Below, in pieces: positions 10,956 through 20,873 of a stretch of 64,000 bases of DNA. The translations under genes and the position numbers were made by a program. Below the pieces are notes generated by a model, which searched no databases, had not been told where the DNA came from, and was given only the letters and a program-made list of their open reading frames with translations. Origin of the DNA: Anthoceros angustus (Eukaryota > Streptophyta > Anthocerotopsida > Anthocerotales > Anthocerotaceae); NCBI GenBank assembly GCA_010909165.1, contig MU008191.1, positions 248,001-312,000 on the forward strand, given 5' to 3'. Numbering within the stretch: position 1 is the first letter of the stretch; the number at the start of each line of letters is the position of its first letter.

Positions 10956-11732
10956 TCAGGCAACACTTGATTGGAACCGGTGCCTTGAAAGCATGCACTG
11001 CCTTTTCCTTTCGATCCTTGGTCGCCTTACAAGGGTCTCTAAGTATGTCTCTGCTCGGACCTTCCCAACATAAGAAACCTTTGCCTCTCTTCTTGAAACC
11101 CTCCTTGAAAGTCGTTGGATACATAGTTTGTTGCAACACGGTTTAAAATCTTGCGTAACCGTGTCCGCCGCCTTCTTCAAGGAGACACCGCTACCGCAAA
11201 CGAAACCTGGTCGCCTTACAAGGGTCTCTAAGTATGTCTCCGCTGGACCTTCCCAACATAAGAAACCTTTGCCTCTCTTCTTGGAAACCCTCCTTCGAAA
11301 GTCGTTGGATACATAGTTTGTTGCAACACGGTTTAAAATCTTGCAACCGTGTCCGCCGCCTTCTTCAAGGAGACACACTACCGCCGCAAACGAAACCTGT
11401 CGCCTCACCGCAATGTCTCCGACATTGGCTTCGGATGATACGGACGCAGAAAGTAGGAGGGGAACGGGAGGATGGGGAACGCTGCCATCGCCAAGAATAT
11501 CATGCTCCCCAATGCACCAAACACTCCACACGGAGCAGACCTCGCATGGCACGCTCATTTCGACTTGGTGCGCCATCGTCTCGGGGCTAAGTTCCATAGC
11601 CGCATAGTCACAGTTCCGGCGTCGGTGGCACATAGGGAGGCACGGAATGGTTATGAGTCCTTCGCCATCCCGAGCACATACAATTTTCACGAGAACAAGG
11701 TGAAGCACATCGTCATCCACAACGATTACCAC
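10956..11732 (-). pseudogene. N-terminal region of DUF7869 transposon protein, with internal duplication
   Basis: The minus-strand frame includes DFKPCCNKLCIQRLS and AETYLETLVRRP, resembling the Cys-Cys-x-x-x-Cys block near the N terminus of DUF7869 proteins. A segment of about 189 bp is duplicated in tandem (about 11021-11209 and 11210-11399), so the block appears twice. The region 11400-11760 also holds an open plus-strand frame, so coding direction there is uncertain. Confidence 0.4.
11021..11399. repeat. ~189-bp tandem duplication
   Basis: Both units start with tcgccttacaagggtctcta and run through gtttgttgcaacacggttta to ccgccttcttcaaggagaca. They differ by small indels only. The duplication is nested next to the larger 1.2-kb duplication. 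Confidence 0.85.
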
Positions 11733-11899
11733 TCACTGGCCATCCGCTTGCCTCGGTAAGCCGAGGTAAAAGGCACGCCGCAAATAAATAAAGGGAAAAC
11801 AAACATGTCGCCATAGATGGTGCCGACATCGCTCATCCTATTTAACCCTTGCCCTGATTTTTTGTAAGCCAATTTTCCTTTTAAAACGGGCGTTCACTC

Positions 11900-13640
11900 G
11901 GCCGCGTTCATCCGGCGTGATTGCGCTCCACCTGCGAAACCAGGGAAGGCCTCTGAATTGCACTCCTCCAAGCCGCCAGGTGGAGTGGAGGCCATTGCGT
12001 GTGGCGCGGCTTCGGATGGCGGCCGGCGCACAATCCGTGTCGTTGTAGGAAGGAGTCCGTTCCCCGAGGGAATGGTCTCGTGCTTATTCCGCCTCGACGG
12101 ACCACTCCGCCGGACCTCGCCCGACGGACTTCATCGTTGGGTCCGCGGCTCCACAACCCTAAGTGTGTGCCCTCCACAACTCGTCGGACCTCGACGGACC
12201 ACTCCGCCGGACCTCGACGGACCACTCCATCGGACCTCGACGGACCACTCCATCGGACCTCGCCGGACGGACCACTCCATCGGACCTCGCCTCGACTCTA
12301 GCGCCCGCTCCTCAACTCGTCCGCCACAACTCCACCTCAACACACAGCTGACCCTTCTCCCTTATCCATTCCTGTAGTAGTCACAACACCAACACTGGCG
12401 ATGTATTCACACCAGCCGCCTTTGCCCCTTGCTTCACGTTGGAGAAGTGGCCGGCTGCATCCAGACCTCCGTTCAGCTGGCCCCAAGGATGGCTTCCAGC
12501 CCAGTCGCTAAGCGCCTCCTAATCCCTCGGGCACTTCACGTTGGAGAAGTGGCCAGCACTGCATCCCCAGCCTCCGCTCCCCAAGGGAATGGTCTCGTGC
12601 TTATTCCGCCTCGACGGACCTCGACGGACCACTCCGTCGGACCTCGACGGACTTCATCAGTTGGGTCCGCGGCTCCACAACCCTAAGTGTGTGCCCTCCA
12701 CAACTCGTCGGACCAGCGCGTGCCGGACCTTCCCACAAACCCGCCTGATTTCTCCAAGACCTACAGTTTAACGACGCTGCCCGTTCCGCTGCTACTCTAG
12801 CGCCCAGCGCTCCTCAACTCGTCCGCCACAACTCCACCTCAACACGCCGTAAACCCTTCTCCCTTATCCATTCCTTCCAGTAGTCACAACACCAACACTG
12901 GATGTATTCACACCAGCCGCCTTTGCCCCTTGCTTCACGCTCATGGAGAAGTGGCTTCAGCTGCATCCCCAGCCTCCGTTCCAAGGATGGCTTCCGCCAA
13001 GTCGCTAAGCGCCTCCTAATCCTCCCGCTTCACGTTGGAGAAGTGGCTTGCACTGCATCCCCACCTCGTTCCCGCGCCTCCAAGGTTAGTCTTGCAGAAA
13101 TCACCGAGCACCTCACGAGCTGAGTCCAGGCCGATGCGCACCCATCAAGCGTGTTGGCGGAGCTCGTCACGAGCTCTAAACACATCCTCTACCACCAATT
13201 AATCCCGCACGTGACGCAGAACTCCTCCGCCTCGAGCACGAAGGCAAGAGCACACGGAGCGCCAAGATGGTACCGGATAGTCTCGTCTTGGGCGCCAGCC
13301 TTCCTATACTCCCATACCCTAACCTAACCCGCCTATGTATGTATCATAACCCTAGGTCGGTAACCGCCGGACGTAGCTCATCACACGACTTCTTGCACCG
13401 TACTTAAACAAGAGATCCATGCCAGCGATGCCCACCAAACTAAACCACCCGCCGACCACTCCGGACCTCGACGGACCACTCCGTCGGACCTCGACGGACC
13501 ACTCCATCGGACCTCGCCGGGCGGACCCCTCCGTCGGACCTCGCCCGACGGACCCCTCCGTCGACCTCGCCCGGACGGACCACTCCGCCGGACCTCGCCC
13601 GACGGACCACTCCGTCGGACCTCGCCCGACGGACCTAGGG
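11900..13640. repeat. GC-rich compound repeat: 23-bp minisatellite plus ~0.5-kb tandem duplication
   Basis: A 23-bp unit tcgacggaccactccatcgg+acc (with a 27-bp variant containing tcgcccgacgg) forms arrays at about 12085-12300, 12610-12660 and 13455-13640. The surrounding sequence from about 12061 to 13050 is itself a tandem duplication with ~500-520-bp spacing (12309 and 12808 both begin cgctcctcaactcgtccgcc). Several frames are open through the arrays on both strands, with no leader or known domain. I see no gene. Confidence 0.8.
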
Positions 13641-13824
13641 TCTAGGATTGCACACTAGTGCAATCGCCAAAAACACCTTATTGGCTAACTCCTCCTATCC
13701 CTCTTAACGAATGACCCAAAACAAAACAAGCCTAAGACAAGTCGCCAGGAGTACGGACATCGGATTTGGCACTCCACAAGGCGCCATTCAGACTGATTGT
13801 GGAGGTGCGCGTCACGCCTAACCT
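13641..13824. other. Short spacer after the minisatellites
   Basis: Nothing recognisable. It separates the GC-rich repeats from the plus-strand transposon remnant. Confidence 0.4.
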
Positions 13825-14346
13825 GTGTTGCGCAGCTTGAAGGAGATTTGGTGTCTCATCGTATGCATCTGGTTGCTTGTGATCAGGGCAATGGCAAGTG
13901 GGCGGCGCAGCAAGAAGGACTTGGCAGGAGTGGGAGAAGAAGGCCTGTCGTATGTGGAGAAACCTAAGCGTCAGAAGAAATCGAAAGCGAAGAAGGCAGA
14001 TCACACCAAGCCGACCCGGGCGGAGAGGATGGACACCCGGGTTCTGGCCGACCTGGTCTTCCAATTCAAGGCGCCACTTGAAGGCGAACGCAGGCACGAT
14101 TTTGGAGGCGACGCCCTCGAACTTTCTCGATCCCCGGATCAAGGTGAGCACAACGGCGAGTCAGGTGAGGAAAATCGTGATGGCAAACTCACAGAAGACA
14201 GCTGCCGCAAATTCTAATCCTTCGCCTTTTACGTTTGAGGAGACTGTTCAATTGCGCAGACACACTAACCAGATTGATGACACGATTGTCCGAGAGAAGG
14301 ACTAGCTTTTGACACAGAGTGCAGAACCAGAGGAAGACAATGTGGT
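13825..14346 (+). pseudogene. Basic N-terminal fragment of a transposon-like protein
   Basis: Frame 13825-14217 has a lysine/arginine-rich stretch (KPKRQKKSKAKKADHTKPT) that could act as a nuclear-localisation or DNA-binding tail. It then continues in another frame (13898-14305). It directly precedes the DUF7869-type C-terminal module at 14347, but lacks the DUF7869 core. It is either an internally deleted copy of the same element or a different gene placed next to it. The family is not recognised. Confidence 0.35.
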
Positions 14347-15327
14347 GTGGACACCTATGTTGAAATTATGGATTTATGGCCACAACGGTGCTTTGCCGAA
14401 TCAGAGAGCCAGGGCTGGATTTGTGGTATGGGCAACGTTAATAGAAGCGGACCTCTCCTAGCACTGCGGTCTAGGGACAAAAAGGGCACACTTCCAGGTT
14501 TAAAGGCAACAGAGGGTGTGGCCCATCTTAAAGAAGGGCTCTCTGGCTTGCGTGCATATATTGCCGCAGATGAACATTTGTGGTGGGAGGCCTTCTGGGA
14601 GGACTAGCATGAGATTGCGGTTATCGTGGAGAACAACATTGGCCTGGCGCTCCAAAAGCCGTGGAAATGGTTTTCAAGGTCGGACGTTGAAGATACAGTA
14701 CAGCCTTTGCGCTTACCGAATGAAACCCTTCTGGACGAAGCATTATTGAGGGAGCTTCCACGGCGTGATATGTACTTAGGGGCTTACCAGCGAGTGCCTC
14801 GACAGCAGCAAGAAATGGAGCAACTGAATGGCGATGTGGCTGACATTGAAAATGGAATGTTCATCGCAATTCCATGCTTGACGGATACGCACAACAGATC
14901 TTTTTGGATAGGAAGAGTAGTGGAAGTGAAACATGATGCTTTACGACCGAGTCTGCTGGTCCACTGGTACAGGACGGAACATACGGACGCTTACGAAGGA
15001 CGATATGTTGAGGAGTACATCATCCGCGGACAAAGGCCCAAGCATTGCGGGGGCAGGTCATCAAGGCAAGGGTCAAAGACCGTGTTCCCCAAAAACATAC
15101 AAGAGATTCACATCAATGATACAGTAATATTGTACTATGGTTTCAACCTTACTACGCGAAAGCATTTATACGCCAACGACAAAAGGGCTATAAAGGAGAA
15201 GCTAAACGAGATACACGGCTTCATTGAACCAGCCAGTGAAGATGTGTCAGATAATAGCGATGAGGAGGAGGCGGATATTGACAACATGGATGCTGATGAC
15301 GGAAACTGTGTACTGGAAGAACCTTAA
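14347..15327 (+). pseudogene. C-terminal region of a second DUF7869-class element
   Basis: Homologous to the module at 6967-7849 on the other strand: WWEAFWED, HEIAVIVENNIGLALQKPWK, ALLRELPRRDMYLGAYQRV, GMFIAIPCLTDTHNRSFWIG, YRTEHTDAYEGRYVEEY and ILYYGFNLTTRKH are conserved in order. An in-frame TAG at 14605-14607 interrupts it; otherwise the frame runs from about 14440 to a stop at 15327, ending in an acidic tail. This copy is better preserved than the minus-strand one apart from the stop. The DUF7869 core is missing. Confidence 0.6.
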
Positions 15328-15477
15328 GGCGAACATGACTTCTGACATTGTCTTTGTTTATGGCTGTTGTTCTAGAAGAGGAATCATGAAAAACCTGTAT
15401 GCATCGGGCGGAGTGGGCAGTATTGCTTTTTTGTCTTTGCGTTTTTCATATGTTACACCACCCTAGTGGTCACTCTT

Positions 15478-16328
15478 TCATTTCGCAACAACCCTAAACA
15501 TAAATCTTCGATAATTGCGGTTCATGATTGAAACCACGGTTGGAAGTATGACACATGAACAGAACGCAACATTGTTCTGAGATTGTATGTCTTGGAAGGA
15601 CGGTGTCTGGCTTGAAGGTCCGTTCCACGAACACTTGTTCCTACAGAAGCTTCTGGAAAGATGGACATGAAAAGGAGGGTCACTGTTAACAGTTTGAACT
15701 ATTTCACACACATGCATTCCGTCCATACATGATTCTTCATGGTGATCATGGTCCACTGGGTAGGTGGGGCATGACATGATTTGGCTCCGGCAAAGCGGCG
15801 CCGAATCCCAGCCTTTATGCCAGTAGTAGAGACTATCAATCCAAGCCGGGGTGGGTACAACGTCGGCTGCCGCAGGGTCGGCGCCGACCCCAACAGAATC
15901 ATGTCCGAGAAATGTGAAAGTTGCATAAATAGGGATGATTTCTACCACCCTTTCCGTGTCATTTCATACCCTCTCAAGTTTAACAGCCACTACCGGACAT
16001 GGTGCATAGGGTTTGAGGCCCAGAATGGTATCATCTTCTGAAATGACCAAGTCTTTGTACGATTGACCGGCCGGAATGGGGAAGTTCATGGGCTCTATTT
16101 CGACACTTGCACAGGTCTCTGCCTTTCCTAATACCATGCACACACACAAGGGTCCATGAAAGCGATGCGACCCCCGGGTGCACACCTTACTTTTGAGTGG
16201 GAAATTCTACATTTTCCGTGAACCACTGTTTCCCAACCCATTGCAAACCCCCTTTGGCGTATATTGTACAGAAAACCCCCTTCCTGTATATTTACCCCCT
16301 TGACGAATCCAGATGTTGTGCATGCCAA
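15478..16328 (-). pseudogene. Unrecognised minus-strand ORF pieces beside the element
   Basis: Frames 15478-15948, 15964-16185 and 16128-16328 read as consecutive pieces on the minus strand (for example PMNFPIPAGQSYKDLVISED, then WIDSLYYWHKGWDSA and HDHHEESCMDGMHVCEIV). Composition is protein-like with many His and Cys residues, but I recognise no family. The frame changes suggest a decayed transposon-associated gene or a second ORF of the element. Confidence 0.3.
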
Positions 16329-16735
16329 ACAGATCTGTCAACAGATTCAAGTGAACTCCACGTGTGTGTATCTAGGGCGGCACTTCCGTTGCACACCGGT
16401 GCAGATACGTTCCGTGACCGAGTTGTCGAAGGCATTCCTGGACAGAAAAATGTAGGAACTTGTCCTGGCCTGCGTCCCGAGGTAGCCGCAATCGGAGGAG
16501 ACGGGAGGGCACGGGAAAATGAAGTGGCGACATGAGAATCACTGGGATCTCTTGCTTGTTTGCTTGCAACCCTGCCCTCGTTTCAGCTCGACGGACCGAT
16601 ATTCAGAAAATCGTAGTACAGGATACGGGACACCCTTTCTTGAGTGCTACGAACGTTTCATCGATCACGACGAGCCCATTTCAGTGCCCACGAAGCACCA
16701 AAACGTTCGTTAAAAGTGTATGAATTTTGTAGGTG

Positions 16736-17576
16736 TGTTAGGTTCTTCTATCCAACATACACCCCCAAACTTCTAGAATTCATGGAGCAACCTTAGCGAC
16801 CTAACAATTCTATTATGGTAGATGTATTTTAAACAATGAGAATTTCATGAAACACAAAATAAACACAACAAAGGTGTTGTCTTCTATACCTTTTGATAAT
16901 AACTTAATTTTTCCCTAACACTACTTTATAATCTTTAGGCTATAAATACAATGGGGGTACGGTCCTTTGCATAAAATGATCCTCATCACGCCTTAAATAG
17001 AGAATGTAAGTGTCTACACAATATTGTTCTTATCATGTTGTCAATAGAGAGTGAAGTGTTTTTGCACTATCTAAATGGGCAAATGTCGGTGGTCACAGCA
17101 TTATGGGTCTTAGTCGCGAAACATTCACAAGTAACTCGAAAACAAGATTCCGCAATACCGCTCCAGGTTCGGCCTAAACTGCTACTATAAATGGCTAATG
17201 GCAATCCAGCATTATCCATAATCGAAAAATAACTTTACTAAATTATTAATATCAATGATAAACCTACCAAGGAAGGAATGTGTTTTCACTCGGGAAAAGG
17301 CAACAGTTTTTTCTGGACCCTACCATGTGGTGGGACAACAGACGAGATAGGAAGAGCTCCTACTTCCGGCGTAAGAGGTCCGGCGAGGTCCTTACAACGA
17401 TCAAGAGTAGTTGCATATGCTCTCACATTGAAAAGTATGGTGAAACGTTATTCACAAGAGTCTTAAACTGAAGCGTTGTAGACAAACCCTAAATGTCTAA
17501 TTATCAAGTGTCGCTTAATATTAATACTATATTATTGTGAACCGTACCCTAAGGGCTGGGGGTTAGAACTTTAACA
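16736..17576 (-). mobile_element. 3' LTR of a Ty1/copia element
   Basis: An 841-bp segment is bounded by tgttaggttc on the left and gaactttaaca on the right, forming the TG...CA-type inverted ends of an LTR. Immediately outside the right end (17577-17585), the minus strand reads aagtgggag, a classic plant copia polypurine tract. A TATA-like tatttata (complement of ctataaatac near 16940) lies inside. The copia RNase H fragment at 18543-19400 is in the matching orientation. No 5' LTR was found in the window, so the element is truncated. Confidence 0.6.
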
Positions 17577-17779
17577 CTCCCACTTAATGTCTAGCTCTTA
17601 GGCTTTGTAGTCTTCTACTGCGCTTGATTAGTTGCTTGTGATAGGCTTCGTAGTCCCATGCCGGCTGCGGGTTGTTGATGCTTTATGGCGGTAAGTGTCT
17701 TGGTTAGTATATTGGCTAATATCAGCGCTATCGGCTAACATCAGTGTGACTACTACAGTATGCAGAATCTAGCCAAGGC

Positions 17780-17985
17780 TAACTAGACGATATGACTGGC
17801 CATACAATGATGCCTAACACCCAACAAATATGATCGGCCATACAATGGCGCCCACCACTCGACAATACCTTGCCATACAATAGCACCCAACGCCCAACAA
17901 TAATGGCGCCCAATTAACGTCCAATAATGGTGCCCAACGCCCAACAATGGCTTGCCATATAATGGCGCCCAACGCCATCTACAAC
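17780..17985. repeat. Irregular caacgccc/caatggcgccc short-repeat cluster
   Basis: About eight imperfect occurrences of aatggcgcccaacgcccaac-type sequence lie between the LTR and the 125-bp satellite. It is low complexity and carries no gene. Confidence 0.6.
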
Positions 17986-18540
17986 AAGGGAGCCATATCA
18001 TTAATCCACTGCTGCAAATGGCCTCCAATCATATTTTTTGTGATTAATAACAATGATAAAGAGTTTAAAAAATAAAGAACATATTTTCAGAAAAATGCTT
18101 TACAACGTAATCTACAACAAGGGAGCCAGATCATAAATCGCTATTGTAAATGGCCTTTAATCATATTTTTATGATTAATAATAATAATAGTTAAAAATAA
18201 AAAAACACATTTTGAGAAAAATATTTTACAACGTAATCTACAACAAGGAAGCCGCGTCATCAATCGCTATTGTAAATGGCCTCCAATCATTTTTTATTAA
18301 TAATAATAATAAAGAGTTTTGAAGAAATAAAGAATAAATTTTGAGAAAAAGGCTTTACAACAAAATCTACAACAAGGGAGCCACGTCATTGCATGCCGTT
18401 GTAAATGGCTTCCAATCATATTTTTGTGATATAAAGATCAAATTTTGATAAAAAGTCTTTTACTACGTAATCTACAACGAGGGAGCCACGTCATCAATCC
18501 ATTGTTGTAAATAAGCACCCAAAAGAGTGCCACATCATCC
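17985..18540. repeat. ~125-bp satellite array, five units
   Basis: Units begin near 17985, 18111, 18240, 18367 and 18477. Each has ctacaacaagggagccacgt, then a catcaatcgctattgtaaat block, a cctccaatcatattttt block, an AT-rich attaataat run and a gagaaaaatgctttacaacg end. It sits between the copia RNase H and its 3' LTR. A second array of the same unit is at 44690-45150. Confidence 0.85.
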
Positions 18541-18542
18541 AA

Positions 18543-19400
18543 CTAGAACCCCTGTTGTTTACCGAGTCTGAAAACTTGGCACATCAGCGAAACTGAAACC
18601 AATTTACAACGGAGGTTTTTAGATGTTGTAAAGATTGGGACATTTACAAAAGGGTTTTGTAAAACCCCGTTCTCCCTAGCAGCGAGCTCTGTCGGTAAAT
18701 ATAATACCTCAAATTTACTATCTTCTACCATTTTTCGGATAAAATGGAATTGAACTTCTATGTGTTTGGTCCTCGCATGGGACTTTGGATTATAAGTGAG
18801 TGCAATAGCACTCTGATTGTCATAGTACAGCGGTCTTGGTATTTGTTGCACTTTGGAGAGTTCGGGTAGCTGTAGAAGCTGCCATAGGCCATCCTTGCTA
18901 GCATGAGTGAGTGAGCAATACTCCGCTTCGGTCGAACTGAGTGCCACTACTTGTTGTCGCTTGCTGCTCCAGCTTGTTGCTGTTTCGCAAGCATGTACAA
19001 GAAGCTACTTGTGCTCCTCGTATCAATAGGATTTCCTGCCCATTCAGCATCGTTATAGCCTTCAAGTTATAGAGGTTCACCTTGCTTCGTAGATGACTGG
19101 TATAAGAGTCTTGTGTCAGGTGTTGCTCTCAAGTATCTGAACATCCGCTTGGCTGCCTTTCAATGAGCTTGAGTCGGAGTTGATAAGTCCTGGGATAATG
19201 CTCCCACTGAAAGGTCCGGCCTAGTGCAAATCATAAGATACATTAGGCTTCCAATAGCAGAGGAGTATGGTGGCTGGTTCCCGCTTGAAGGAGTTGTCTC
19301 ATGATCTTCCTCTTTGCTAAGTTTTAAGTTAGCCTCCATAAGCGTAGAAATGGCCTCAGCTTCTAAGAGGTTGTACTTAGTTAGAACTAAGCTTCCTGAA
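18543..19400 (-). pseudogene. Ty1/copia RT-RNase H fragment
   Basis: Minus-strand reading gives YSSAIGSLMYL followed by CTRPDLS (end of reverse transcriptase/connection), then a WAGNPIDTRSTSS-type stretch, and then the RNase H block ALSSTEAEYCSLTHASKDGL, YYDNQSAIAL and HARTKHIEVQFHFIRK. All are hallmarks of plant copia polyproteins. At least one in-frame stop and frameshifts occur between blocks, and everything 5' of the RT end is missing beyond about 19430. The pieces belong with the LTR at 16736-17576. Confidence 0.85.
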
Positions 19401-20873
19401 TATACTTAGATAATATTTCATCATAGATTTTATGAGTTCCTTGCAAGGATTTTACTACCCTTTTCAATTTCAAAAAATATATTACTATTTACCAATAATT
19501 TTATGAGATACTTTTAAGATAACTTTTAATTTTCCATCCACATGAAGACTATGGGGTAATCATTCTAGAATTAATAAATGTCATCTTTCCGTTTGTAAAT
19601 ACTGTAGGGGCCTACACTTCTAAGCAAAGATTAAATTAGCTTTTATTTTTGCTATTTTTTATTTTTTAATCATTATATGTCAAAAAGTAAGAAATTGATT
19701 ACACCCAAAAGCAAGTACTCGAGTGTGGGAACGGATCGAGCCCGCCACCGCCTCAACCCATCTAGAACACCACTTCTTTGGCCTTGCCTTACTTTGGATG
19801 TGTCTAGTATATTAGTGCTCAAGAAGTGACGAATCGAAGACAACAATACTCCCTTGCTACCTGTTAAATTATGGAAAATATTTTAAGCAGTGTTGAAATT
19901 TCATCCTTAAAAAAAAAACTATTAGGGTACCCAAAATTGTAGCCCCTTATGGTGTGCTTAATATGGCTTGTTAGGGGTGAAATCTATAATGGACTTTTTG
20001 CCTCAACTTATCAACCAATATAAAGAGTGTTAGAGTGTAACTATAGAATGTAAGGAAAGACTAGTACGTATGTATTATGAAAAGTGCAAACAACAAACAA
20101 AAGCTAATTGAAGGGCTTAAATTTTATTCAGGAGAAAGCTCTCAAAATATATCAATTTGGTTATCCTGTATTACATGCTTCTACTAAGCAACAAATGGTC
20201 TCCAATTTGTAGGATAGCAAGAATGGGATAGTGCCCATTGAGGAGGCTATGTAGTTAAATTTCATAAGGTACAAGAAAAAATCTTAGGTTATTAAAGCGA
20301 CAGGGAGTGGATTTGAAGACAAATAACAAAAATGTGACAACTAAAGAAAACTTTGTATGATCTACAACTGTAACTTTAGAATACTCATTTCAACGAAATT
20401 GTGTTTGCAAAATGAAAGAAAGGAAGGTCTTCCAGCTTAACGCTTAGTCACACTATTATCTAGTAGGCTAAAAATTGTGCAAGATGATTTGTTGCTCAAA
20501 GAATATTGGATGGCTTTTGATAAAAGCAACACAAAGTAACATATAAATGATAAATGCAATAAAAATCAAAATATCAACATGGAGTTGTAAAGCATTACGT
20601 AGTACCGACAATAAATCGATTTATCAAATTGTACACCAACCTATTTCAAACTATGTTTGTCATCACTACTAAGAATTTTACACGATAGAGTGTAAACATG
20701 ATTTCTTTTGGTACATGAGATCTCTAAGATCCCGAAATGGAATTGAGGAGCAAACTACGTTGTAATTATATTCAACAATAGATGACGTCAGATTCATATG
20801 GAGAGTGGACCTCATGAAGTTTATGCTTTAGACATTTCAAACATATGAAATCTGCTATCATCCACATTTTAAC
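19401..20873. other. AT-rich intergenic DNA upstream of the PPP4R4-like gene
   Basis: No gene is seen. The sequence is AT-rich with many poly-A/T runs. The last few hundred bases must include the promoter and 5' UTR of the gene at 20874, but no clear TATA or other element can be singled out. Confidence 0.5.

Larger units (their letters stand above)
8731..11105. repeat. Tandem duplication, ~1.15-1.23-kb unit, two copies
   Basis: Copy A starts near 8731 and copy B near 9960; both begin with taacgcctcatttcaaatgc and proceed through a GC-rich ccccttcctcctcccc segment, a piece of transposon ORF and the ttgctaccatcccatggtga mark (9718 and 10867). The copies differ by many 1-4-base indels and few substitutions. 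The GC-rich part (8870-9230 and 10090-10420) contains no recognisable gene. Confidence 0.8.

Noticed and set aside
11472-11759. Plus-strand 95-codon frame next to the transposon N-terminal piece
   Set aside because: Looks protein-like, but it has no recognised domain and overlaps the opposite-strand element; too weak to call as a gene.
17985-18540. Regularly spaced repeats resembling a CRISPR array
   Set aside because: The whole ~125-bp unit repeats with no unique spacers, and the context is plant retrotransposon DNA.
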